Assembly: GCA_016932315.1 (NCBI GenBank)
Contig: JAFGDD010000005.1
Coordinates: forward strand, 1-38,692
Length of the DNA: 38,692 bases
Reading direction: 5' to 3'
DNA from: Candidatus Woesearchaeota archaeon
Lineage (GTDB): Archaea > Nanobdellota > Nanobdellia > Woesearchaeales > SM23-78
A model generated the notes under the pieces. That model was not told where the DNA came from. It saw nothing but the letters and a program-made list of their open reading frames with translations, and made no database searches. Shown here one piece after another: positions 30,817 to 38,659 of this stretch; the first letter of the stretch is position 1; each line of letters opens with the position of its first letter. The position numbers were made by a program, and so were the translations under genes.

Positions 30817-33006
30817 TTATTCAATCTTGCTATTCTTGTCTATTACTTCAACCCTTGGGAAGAAGGTTATGAATTTTCCTCCTTGCTCCAAGTATTTCCT
30901 GTTATTAAGTATTATATTCTTGGAGTGCACCCAGGCAAGTATTATCACATAATCAGGTTTCTTGTCATACATTGTTTTTGTAGGCAATACTGGCAGATGG
31001 TAGCCTGGGCTGTAATATCCTTGCTTGGTCTCATCATCATCAACAATGTACTGCATGTACTTTCCGAGGTCGAACAAATACATTATCAGGGTCCCTCCTC
31101 TTGCTGCTCCAAAGCCTGCAATCTTTTTTTTCTTTGAAGCCATGTCCGGCAATAAATCATTCATTTTATTCTTTAGCTCTGCCAAGCTTTTGTTGAAATC
31201 ATCAAAGAATCCTTTATCATATAATCCTCTTGATTCTTCCATTGCAATGAGCTCATTGATTATTGGAGCAGCTTTCCTGTTGCCTCCTACTAGCTGGGCT
31301 TTGCATATTATTGAGCCTCCTTGTATGCTCACCCTTTCAACATCAATTAGTTCCAGTCCTTGCTCTTTGAGGAAGCTTGCTAATGGCTTTATTGTGTGAT
31401 AGCTTAGGTGCTCATGGAATATGGTTCCTAAGAGCATCTTGTCAATAACATCAACCAGGTAGGATACTTCGAAGTAAAATAATCCGTTAGGCTTGAGCAG
31501 TTCGCTTATTCCTTTTGCCATCTCCTTGAGGTTGTCTGCGTGGGCGAACACATTATTGGCTGCTATTATGTCTGCTTTGCCGTATTTCTTTTTTATCTGC
31601 TCTACTGCTTGCATGTCAAACATTACGGGCAGGGTTTCTATTCCTTGCTTGTTAGCGTATTCTGCAACATTCTCTGCAGGGTCTATGCCTAATGCTTTCA
31701 TTCCTTTTTCCTTGAAGAATTCCAGGAATGCCCCGTCATTGCTTCCAATGTCTATTATGAATGCTCCTTTTTTGAGGTTGTTTTCATCAATGACTTTTTT
31801 TGAGTATTCTGCAAAGTGCTTTCTGAGGCTGGTCTTGCCGCTGAAATAAGAATAGTCTGTGAACAATATCTTCGGGCTTACTACGTCGCGCAATTGCACG
31901 TGCCCGCAGGTTTTGCACTGGTACATGTCCAATGGATAAGTTGCTTGTTTCTCTTTTAGCTTGTTTTTTGGGACAAAATTGCCTCCTACTGCTGATTCTC
32001 CTACTGGCACTACAAGCACTAGCTTGTCGCTGTTGCATAACCTGCAGCTGGTTCTCTTGTAATGGTCCACTCCAACTCTTGTTTTGATTATTGCTTTCAG
32101 TCCTTGCTCTAATGGCGTGAACTTGAAGCCTGGCATTAATTTTCTTATCAAGGTTTGCTCATAGGCTTTGTTGACTTTTTCCTTGCTCCTCTGCTTGCTG
32201 TGAATGACTAGTTTTTTTCCTAATAATTTTGATATTATGCCCAGTGATTCCATGTAAGTGTATGGCTTGTCTCCTCCGAGATTGATTATTCCCTTGAAAT
32301 CACTGAAAGCAAGGTTGTCGATTATTCTTATTATGTCTTCTATGAATAAGAATTCCCTGAACTCGCTGCCATGCCCCCAAAGAGTTACTTCTCCTCCTTC
32401 CAGGTATTTGATCAGAAAGCCTGATGGAGTTGATGCCAGTATGGTTTCTCCTGGTCCATAAATGGTTGAAGGCCTTAATATGATTAATTCGCTGTTCTTT
32501 AATTTCTGGAATTCCAGCCTTAAAAGCCATTCAGAGTCAAGCTTTGATAGCCCGTAATAAGTATCTGGCATTACAGGAGTGTCTTCTGTCATTCTCATGT
32601 TCTCTACGTCAACACCGTAGACTGCTATTGAGCTGAAGAAGATGAATTTCTTGACAGGATTCTTTGACAACACCTTGCAGACATTGGATGCCATCATGAT
32701 ATTCTTAAGGTAGACTTCCAGGTCATTGCCGTAATTTGATTTTATTCCTGACAGCATGATAACCATTGTGTTCATGTCAAAGTATTCCTTGAGCTTAATG
32801 CTTTTTTCTGGGCTTGTCAAGTCTATTTCTTCTGATGAAATGCCTATCACCTTGATGCCAGGATGCTTTTGCTCAAGATACTCTTTTAATCTCTTGCCTA
32901 CAAATCCTGTGTGGCCTAGAATAACTATTTTTTTTATGCTGTTATCAGTGCTTTTTTTGTTATCAGCACTCTTATGCTTTTTCTTATTATCAGCTTTCTT
33001 CTTCAT
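30817..33006 (-). CDS. Fusion: NDP-sugar epimerase plus C-methyltransferase
   Basis: A Lys/Asp-rich head (1-25) is followed by an extended SDR (about 26-315): IVILGHTGFVGKRL, FFSSIAVYG, catalytic YGLSK. Then a Zn-binding CRLCNSD...CKTCGHVQL (about 330-370) and an intact C-methyltransferase: DIGSNDGAFLEFF (SAM binding), AANNVFAHADNLKEMA, and the catalytic IFHEHLSYHT. A C-terminal Methyltransf_14-like domain (about 590-729) follows. Enzymes of this type (TylC3, TcaB9, NovU) add a branch methyl to 4-keto sugars. Fusion with an epimerase would couple two consecutive steps. The gene starts 5 nt after the dehydratase stop. Confidence 0.87.
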   Translation of the reverse strand: MKKKADNKKKHKSADNKKSTDNSIKKIVILGHTGFVGKRLKEYLEQKHPGIKVIGISSEEIDLTSPEKSIKLKEYFDMNTMVIMLSGIKSNYGNDLEVYLKNIMMASNVCKVLSKNPVKKFIFFSSIAVYGVDVENMRMTEDTPVMPDTYYGLSKLDSEWLLRLEFQKLKNSELIILRPSTIYGPGETILASTPSGFLIKYLEGGEVTLWGHGSEFREFLFIEDIIRIIDNLAFSDFKGIINLGGDKPYTYMESLGIISKLLGKKLVIHSKQRSKEKVNKAYEQTLIRKLMPGFKFTPLEQGLKAIIKTRVGVDHYKRTSCRLCNSDKLVLVVPVGESAVGGNFVPKNKLKEKQATYPLDMYQCKTCGHVQLRDVVSPKILFTDYSYFSGKTSLRKHFAEYSKKVIDENNLKKGAFIIDIGSNDGAFLEFFKEKGMKALGIDPAENVAEYANKQGIETLPVMFDMQAVEQIKKKYGKADIIAANNVFAHADNLKEMAKGISELLKPNGLFYFEVSYLVDVIDKMLLGTIFHEHLSYHTIKPLASFLKEQGLELIDVERVSIQGGSIICKAQLVGGNRKAAPIINELIAMEESRGLYDKGFFDDFNKSLAELKNKMNDLLPDMASKKKKIAGFGAARGGTLIMYLFDLGKYMQYIVDDDETKQGYYSPGYHLPVLPTKTMYDKKPDYVIILAWVHSKNIILNNRKYLEQGGKFITFFPRVEVIDKNSKIE

Positions 33007-33011
33007 CTTGA

Positions 33012-34010
33012 TTATTCCTTATGTATATACTCTAATGGCTCTTTCTCTATAACCTTCCAGTTGTCATTAACCCATTTGATGACTTCTGCAATTCCTTGCT
33101 CTAATCCTATCTTTGCCTTCCATTTGAACTCTTTCTTTAATTTTCCAGAATCAAGTATGTAAGCAGCGTCAAGCCCTCTCCTTGTTTCTACGACGTCAAC
33201 AGATTTGCCATAATCTGCCTTCATCTTCTTGCATATAAGCTTGACCAAGTCTCTTATTGAGATTAATTTGTCTGTTGATATGTGATAGATTTCTCCTGGC
33301 TTTGCCCCTTCCATTATGCTGATGGTTGCTTCGCAAACATCCCTGATGTGGATGAATGAGCGCTCTGCAAGCCCTCCGCCGTGCAACGGTATCTTGGTTC
33401 CTTTCTTTATGAATATTATTGAGCGCGGAATTATCTTGAATAACTGCTGTCCTTCTCCATAAACATTTGCTGCTCTTGTGAATACTGCTGGGAAGTTGAA
33501 CTGCTTGATTAATAGCTGGATGAAAATATCTCCTGCTGCTCTTGATGCTGCGTAAGGAGTGCTAGGGTTGAAAGGGTTGTCTTCCTTAACCCGCCCTGAG
33601 CATGTGCCGTATACTTCTGGCGTTGATACGTGAACATATTTTTTCAGGTATTTCTTATCTTTTAAGCTGTTGACTAAATGCACTGTTCCTAACACATTAG
33701 TCTTATACCAGTGCTCTGGGTGCTGCCAGCTCTCCCCTACCATGCTTTGGCTTGCAAAATTAACAATGAAATCAGGCTCTTCCTTGTCAAATAATGCGAG
33801 CATCTTGTCAATATCATTGTTAATGTCTAATTGGTGGAACTCAAACCTTGCCAAGTCTTTCCTTGATTTTTTCTTGTAAGGAAGATAAATATCATTCTTC
33901 TCAGCAGACCTGCTAATTCCAAAAACCTTGTAATCCTTCTTCTCAAGCAGCAAATTAACAAAATGAGCTCCAGAGAAAGAGTTGCTCCCAATCACCACGA
34001 CCTTCTTCAT
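33012..34010 (-). CDS. NDP-sugar 4,6-dehydratase-like SDR
   Basis: 332 residues: VVVIGSNSFSGAHFVNLLL (Rossmann; GxxxxxG rather than GxxGxxG), VNFASQSMVGESWQHPEHWYKTNVLGT, HVSTPEVYG (T-P-E in place of the usual T-D-E) and TPYAASRAAGD. The catalytic YxxxK is YxxxR here (Y-A-A-S-R). The rest fits RmlB/GMD-type enzymes that make 4-keto-6-deoxy sugars, the substrate a C-methyltransferase needs. Whether Arg supports catalysis is open. It heads the run of two fusion genes. Confidence 0.83.
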   Translation of the reverse strand: MKKVVVIGSNSFSGAHFVNLLLEKKDYKVFGISRSAEKNDIYLPYKKKSRKDLARFEFHQLDINNDIDKMLALFDKEEPDFIVNFASQSMVGESWQHPEHWYKTNVLGTVHLVNSLKDKKYLKKYVHVSTPEVYGTCSGRVKEDNPFNPSTPYAASRAAGDIFIQLLIKQFNFPAVFTRAANVYGEGQQLFKIIPRSIIFIKKGTKIPLHGGGLAERSFIHIRDVCEATISIMEGAKPGEIYHISTDKLISIRDLVKLICKKMKADYGKSVDVVETRRGLDAAYILDSGKLKKEFKWKAKIGLEQGIAEVIKWVNDNWKVIEKEPLEYIHKE

Positions 34011-34027
34011 TTTAAACCTCCATTACA

Positions 34028-34147
34028 AAAAAATCGCCGCCACCAACACCATCGCCGAAAACGAATCAAAACGCAGTTTTGTATGAGTTAAGGCGATTGG
34101 TGGCTTGGACTGGGGTTGCGCCCTCGGGCTGTCCAAGGCGATTTTTT
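34028..34147. repeat. Intergenic cloverleaf element B6
   Basis: The outer stem is AAAAAATCGCC (34028-34038) with GGCGATTTTTT (34137-34147). Arm 1 is GCCACCAA/TTGGTGGC (34039-34046/34097-34104), with nested ATCGCC/GGCGAT and CAAAAC-GCA-GTTTTG. Arm 2 is TTGGAC/GTCCAA (34105-34110/34131-34136) around the core, on the minus strand AGCCCGAGGGCGCAACCCCA. All stems are adjacent, a clean three-way junction. It ends one base before the stop of the ADH gene. Confidence 0.88.
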
Positions 34148-34148
34148 C

Positions 34149-35186
34149 CTAAATCATCTTAACAACGCATCTTATTGTGTCGCCTGTCCTTACCATGTCT
34201 AATGCTTCGTTTATCTTGTCAAGCGGGTAAGTGTGCGTTATCATTTTTTTTAATTCGAACCTTCCAGACTGCTGCAATTTGATTAATCTTGGCAAGTCAG
34301 TGCTTGGCTCTGTGTCTCCTCCGTGAGAGCCAGTTAGTTTCTTGCCGAAGTGCAAAGGCAAAGAGTCAATGGTTATGTTATCGCCTGCTTTGGGAACGCC
34401 TACGAGCACTGTGCTTCCTTCTTGAGCTGTTAATTCATAAGATAATTCCATCACTCCTTTGTTGCCTGTTGTGTCGACCACGACGTCTGCTCCTTTTGGC
34501 AATAATTCCAATAATTTCTTTTTCAAGTCAGACTCTTTTTTTGAATTAAATAGATGAGTTGCTCCGTAATGCTTGGCACTCTTTAGCTTGTAATCATTGA
34601 TGTCAATTGCTATGATAGGGTTTGCTCCTGCCAGTGATGCCATGAGTATAGTAGCCACTCCTACTCCTCCTGCTCCGAAGATTATTATTGATTGCCCTGT
34701 TTTCAAGCCTGCATCGTTCTGTATTACTCCGAAAGCTGTTGGTATTGCGCAGCCGTATAATGAAGCTTCTGCAAGGTCAAAATCCTTGGGAATTGGAGTA
34801 ATCCTGTTCTCTGAAACTATGGCGTACTCATTAAAAGTTGTAATCCAGCCGGCATTCAAAGGCTTGCCTTTCCAGGTATACTTAGGAGTTGGTGATTGAA
34901 TACCATTACCCTTTCTCCAGTGCATGACTACGTGGTCGCCTGGCTTGACTATTGATACTCCCGGACCAATCTTTTCTACTACTCCACCGCCTTCATGACC
35001 TAGTAAATGAGGCAAGTACTTGTCTGGTCCTTTTGCTCCTAATATTTCATTGATTTGAGAACCGCAAATGCCGCTGTAATGAATCTTAACCAAAACCTGA
35101 CCGTATTCAAGAACATCAGGAACTTCTATTTCATCAATCACTAACGGCTTGTTAAGCTCTGTAAGGATAGCTGCTTTCATCTTCAT
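34149..35186 (-). CDS. Zn-type medium-chain dehydrogenase (MDR)
   Basis: 345 residues. SGICGSQINEI (catalytic Cys), HLLGHEGGGVVEKIG (catalytic His-Glu) and IIIFGAGGVGVATI (Rossmann NAD site) are clear. The structural-Zn cysteine quartet is absent; that loop reads HWRKGNGIQSPTPKYTW, as in some sugar and polyol MDRs. It probably oxidises or reduces a sugar alcohol or keto-sugar in this locus. The open frame to 35279 crosses element D; the ATG at 35186 after GAGGTG is preferred. Confidence 0.87.
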   Translation of the reverse strand: MKMKAAILTELNKPLVIDEIEVPDVLEYGQVLVKIHYSGICGSQINEILGAKGPDKYLPHLLGHEGGGVVEKIGPGVSIVKPGDHVVMHWRKGNGIQSPTPKYTWKGKPLNAGWITTFNEYAIVSENRITPIPKDFDLAEASLYGCAIPTAFGVIQNDAGLKTGQSIIIFGAGGVGVATILMASLAGANPIIAIDINDYKLKSAKHYGATHLFNSKKESDLKKKLLELLPKGADVVVDTTGNKGVMELSYELTAQEGSTVLVGVPKAGDNITIDSLPLHFGKKLTGSHGGDTEPSTDLPRLIKLQQSGRFELKKMITHTYPLDKINEALDMVRTGDTIRCVVKMI

Positions 35187-35204
35187 AATAAACACCTCAC
35201 TATT

Positions 35205-35303
35205 GTCAAAATAAGCCCTGCTCGCTAACGCTCGCCTCAGCCATTGCTCAACAAAAGCAAGCTTTTGAGTCACAAACAAAGGCTTCGACGGCCTTATTTT
35301 GAC
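35205..35303. repeat. Intergenic inverted-repeat element D
   Basis: The outer stem is GTCAAAATAAG (35205-35215) with CTTATTTTGAC (35293-35303). Inside are CAAAAGC-AA-GCTTTTG and AGGC...GCCT. No CCCC/GGGG core is visible, so it is a divergent or partial family member. Bases 35273-35305 recur inverted at the window's right end. Its last base falls in the TAG stop of the methyltransferase gene. Confidence 0.7.
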
Positions 35304-35968
35304 TATTCGAAATAAATAAACTCATAATCTCCAGTATAACCAAACTCCTTGAAAAGCCACTCCCATGCTTTAGGGCTGAAAAAAGCTTCTGCAGTCAAAG
35401 CCCAGCATTCAAGGTTGAACAACTCAGCCTCGTTCCTGTAACTCTCGACCACGATGAATTTATTTTTTCCAACGCGCTCAACTTCCTTTAGTGCTTTTTT
35501 CAAGTCAAAAACTTCAAGGTTATGTAATGTTGTGAGTGAGATGACTAAATCAAACTCTTTATCCTTGAAAGGATACTTGTCCTGAGCTTTATGAACAAAT
35601 AACTTATCCCTGATTTCTTCCTTGGAATTCTTGATAGCGTACTCTGAGAAGTCAAAGCCAACAATAGTAGCTTCTGGGAGCAGTAAGCTTAACTCGTACA
35701 AGAGGAAAGCCTTGCCGCAGCCAACATCCAAAATCTTAGCGTTTTTAGGCAGTTTGTAATGGTCAATAAGCATTTGCGCTACTGGAGCCCACCTGCCAGG
35801 CATGTACTTATAACCGCCATAACCAAACTTTCTTTCACCATCCCAGTAATCAAAGCCGTACTTCTTAGCGACGACCATGCAATTAATCTTGTCATCCATC
35901 ATCCTGGGAAGATACTCCCTCTTAGTGCTCTTATGCACAGCAGACACAATCTTCAATTCCTTACCCAT
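35303..35968 (-). CDS. Class I SAM-dependent methyltransferase
   Basis: 221 residues: AKILDVGCGKAFLLYEL (about 77-93, SAM motif I), ATIVGFDFSEYAIKN (motif II acidic residue) and FDLVISLTTLHNLEVFDLKKAL (motif IV region). The N-terminal YWDGERKFGYGGYKYMPGRWAPVAQ is typical of methyltransferases in polysaccharide loci. The target is unknown, probably a sugar hydroxyl or carboxyl. It is transcribed with the upstream HAD-APH and transketolase genes and followed by element D. Confidence 0.8.
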   Translation of the reverse strand: MGKELKIVSAVHKSTKREYLPRMMDDKINCMVVAKKYGFDYWDGERKFGYGGYKYMPGRWAPVAQMLIDHYKLPKNAKILDVGCGKAFLLYELSLLLPEATIVGFDFSEYAIKNSKEEIRDKLFVHKAQDKYPFKDKEFDLVISLTTLHNLEVFDLKKALKEVERVGKNKFIVVESYRNEAELFNLECWALTAEAFFSPKAWEWLFKEFGYTGDYEFIYFE

Positions 35969-36050
35969 GGTAAAAACCCCCTATTAATTATTAATAATTT
36001 AAGAAGAAGAACAAGAGGTGATTTATAAGGGTTATGAAAAAGTATACTCA

Positions 36051-37697
36051 TCAGAAACTTTTCATCTCGCTCAAATATTCCCTCGTCTTTTCCAGCTGTT
36101 TTCTTTTCATATCGTTTAGGTCTTCTGGGCTGGCGAACTTGCGCCTTTCGCTGTCTGTCTTGGTGAACTCGTTCAGCATTATGCAGCACCACTTAATCCT
36201 GTAGGCTGGCAAAAGGCTGCTGGCTCTGGCGATTATTTTCTTGGCATACTTGTTGTTTGCAAATGCTTTTTTAGCAAAATAATCATAATATTTTATTGGC
36301 GCAGCTAGTTCTGGCTGGCAGAAATAGTCGCAGAGAGTCTTTGCAGGGTCGTCCCAGCCTGAGTATTCAAAGTCCAGGAATCTTAACTTGCCTTTTGCTT
36401 TGTTTTTTCCCTCTTCTAGTAGTGCGTTGTGGTAGCCGAAGTCTGAGGGAGAGATGCATTTCTCATCATTGCTTATTTTTTTATCATCAATCTTCTTGTC
36501 CTTGATATTTTTCTTGATGCGCTTCAAAACTTCTTCCCATTTTGGTATTAGTTCTTTTTCAATGAACAGCTTGGCTTGCTTGTTAATATCAGAGTCAGCT
36601 TGAATGTTCTTCAGCCTTTCAATTCTTTTTTCTACCAGTGCTATGTGTTCTTTGGTGCTGAAGCATGCTTCTGATGCTATTGGCAGCTTCTTGGCTTCTG
36701 CCTTGTTCTTGTACTTGTTCACTGCGATAAATAAATCAATTGCCTGGTTTATATGTTCCTTATTGACTTCTTCCTGCTTGAGTTTTCTTCCGTTAACAAA
36801 CTCGTAAAGCCCGAGCTGGTTTTTCTCGTCGCAAGCAAATGGCTTTGGAACGCTTTTTATGTTATTATTCCAGCAGAATGTTGTAAAGGAATATTCTGCT
36901 TTCAACCTGTTGCGCGGGTCGTTCTTGTGGCTGAAGTATTGTTTTAATAAAAACTCTTTACCATCAGTTGTTATCTTGTACACTTTGTTGTTTCTTCCTC
37001 CTGTTAATCTTTCAATACTGAACTTTCCTTTCATTCCTATCTTTGCCAGTAATCCTTTTGCATTATTCTCAATCTCATTAGCAGAGATAATATTCTCAAG
37101 TATTTCATCCCATTCAATATACCTTTCATAACTTGATGAATCAGCGTATTTGTTGTTCGGATCAAATAATATTTTCTTCACATCAGATGGAAATTCTTTT
37201 TCTTCAAGGAACTCTGGCAAATCATCTATGAAGTAATCGCATCCTTGCGTTCTTATCCTTTTCATCTTTTCTTCCTTGGTAAGCTCAAAGAACACTTCCT
37301 TGTCAGATAATCCTGTCTTGGAATAGAATCCGTGCTTGTCAAGCCACTTCCTTGCCCATGAGTGCAAGTCTTCTTTCTCTCCAATGAATGGATGCTTTGT
37401 CTTGTGGCTTATAACCAGTACAGTAATCCCTGCTTCCTTGCACTTCTTAAAGAACTCCAAAGCACCGACAAAAGGCTTTGCTCCCAGTATCTTGGTAGTG
37501 TAGCCTATGCCCTGCAGTTCTGTCCATGCATCCTCATTATTTACAGAGCGCAGATAATTCCTTACATCGCTCTTTGTCCTGCCAATATCTGCAGGTATTA
37601 GTTTTTTCTCAAGAGCTAAAGCATAGAATAATTCGTCGTAATCAACAATGGTGTTGTCAAAGTCAACGCCAATAATCAGAGAACTTGTTTTCTTCAA
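36051..37697 (-). CDS. Fusion: HAD phosphatase plus APH/choline-kinase-like phosphotransferase
   Basis: The N-terminal domain (about 1-205) is HAD-like: IIGVDFDNTIVDYDEL (DxDxT nucleophile), VLVISHKTKHPF and CDYFIDDLPEFL. The C-terminal domain (about 220-540) is an aminoglycoside/choline kinase fold: LTGGRNNKVYKIT (P-loop-like), EFLLKQY (Lys), SPSDFGYHNAL (catalytic Asp region) and LRFLDFEYSGWDDPAKTLCDY (metal site). A kinase and phosphatase in one chain suggests switching a phosphorylated sugar intermediate. The TTG at 37697, 7 nt after AGAGGTGA (which overlaps the transketolase stop), is a better start than the frame's first codon at 37742. Confidence 0.8.
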   Translation of the reverse strand: MKKTSSLIIGVDFDNTIVDYDELFYALALEKKLIPADIGRTKSDVRNYLRSVNNEDAWTELQGIGYTTKILGAKPFVGALEFFKKCKEAGITVLVISHKTKHPFIGEKEDLHSWARKWLDKHGFYSKTGLSDKEVFFELTKEEKMKRIRTQGCDYFIDDLPEFLEEKEFPSDVKKILFDPNNKYADSSSYERYIEWDEILENIISANEIENNAKGLLAKIGMKGKFSIERLTGGRNNKVYKITTDGKEFLLKQYFSHKNDPRNRLKAEYSFTTFCWNNNIKSVPKPFACDEKNQLGLYEFVNGRKLKQEEVNKEHINQAIDLFIAVNKYKNKAEAKKLPIASEACFSTKEHIALVEKRIERLKNIQADSDINKQAKLFIEKELIPKWEEVLKRIKKNIKDKKIDDKKISNDEKCISPSDFGYHNALLEEGKNKAKGKLRFLDFEYSGWDDPAKTLCDYFCQPELAAPIKYYDYFAKKAFANNKYAKKIIARASSLLPAYRIKWCCIMLNEFTKTDSERRKFASPEDLNDMKRKQLEKTREYLSEMKSF

Positions 37698-37704
37698 CTG
37701 CGCA

Positions 37705-38634
37705 TCACCTCTTGGGAAGCGCTTTGATAATCTTCTCAGCAATGGCTTCTGGCGTTAACCCATAAAGCATTCGCGCGTATTCCTGGCTGCAGGTTACGCA
37801 GCTGAAAGCATCTGGCGCAGTAATCCTGAGCAATTTAGTCTTCTTGAGAACGTCATGGTCAACAGCCCATTCTGCTACTGCAGCGCTTCCTCCTCCTATG
37901 ATATTATGCTCCTCAACAACGATTACGAGCTTGAACTTAGCAAAGGCTTCTTTGAGAGTCTTATCATCCAACGGCTTTATTGTGTGAGCGCTAACTACTT
38001 TGCAGCTTATTTTCTTCTTCTCTAATAATTCAGCAGCCTGCAAAACAAAAGGAAGCATGAAGCCAATACTCAATACGCACACATCCTTTCCTTCTCTCAC
38101 ATTTATCCATTCGCCAATCCTGAAATCAGGTATTTCCTTGTGAACAACAGGCTCTCCTTTCTTGCCCAGCCTGATATAAACAGGACCTTTATGGTTGAAC
38201 GCAGCCCTTAACGCTCCTCTAACCTCGTTAGAATCAGCAGGGCAGAGCACTGTCATGTTAGGCAAAACCCTGAGTATAGCCAAGTCTTCGCATGACTGGT
38301 GAGTAGCTCCTCCTTCTGCATAGCCAAGACCAGCGCCAACTCCTACAATGATGAAAGGAAGATTATGATAACAAACATCAACTTTTATCTGCTCATAACA
38401 CCTCGTTGTCATGAAAGAAGTAATAGTATAACTTAATGGGTGCAACCCGCACATTGCCATGCCTGCTCCCATGCTTACCATGTTTTGCTCAGCAACTCCG
38501 CAGTTCAGGAACCTCTCAGGATCTACTTCCTTGAACTTGTCGAATAATCTGTTGCCTATATCACCTGATAATGTGAATATCTTCTTATTATCCTTTGCAA
38601 GCTTTGTAAGCTCGTCTGCAAATGCATTTCTCAT
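37705..38634 (-). CDS. Transketolase, C-terminal (pyrimidine-binding) subunit
   Basis: 309 residues: IFTLSGDIGNRLFDKF, FLNCGVAEQNMVSMGAGMAMCG (Glu that activates thiamine diphosphate), GGATHQSCEDLAILR and KVVSAHTIKPLD. This is the C-terminal half of a split transketolase, the common archaeal form; the N-terminal half should lie upstream, beyond the window. It moves two-carbon units between sugar phosphates. Next to heptose genes it could supply sedoheptulose-7-phosphate, or build the glycan precursor directly. Confidence 0.9.
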   Translation of the reverse strand: MRNAFADELTKLAKDNKKIFTLSGDIGNRLFDKFKEVDPERFLNCGVAEQNMVSMGAGMAMCGLHPLSYTITSFMTTRCYEQIKVDVCYHNLPFIIVGVGAGLGYAEGGATHQSCEDLAILRVLPNMTVLCPADSNEVRGALRAAFNHKGPVYIRLGKKGEPVVHKEIPDFRIGEWINVREGKDVCVLSIGFMLPFVLQAAELLEKKKISCKVVSAHTIKPLDDKTLKEAFAKFKLVIVVEEHNIIGGGSAAVAEWAVDHDVLKKTKLLRITAPDAFSCVTCSQEYARMLYGLTPEAIAEKIIKALPKR

Positions 38635-38659
38635 TTTACGTTTCCGTCAACTACTTTTT

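Noticed and set aside
35187..35279. 31-residue N-terminal extension of the dehydrogenase
   Set aside because: It is encoded by element D; the MDR family starts at MKAAILTE and GAGGTG precedes ATG 35186.
36859..37131. Hydrophobic plus-strand frames antisense to the HAD-APH gene
   Set aside because: Antisense shadows of Lys/Glu-rich coding sequence typically look hydrophobic; no start signals.
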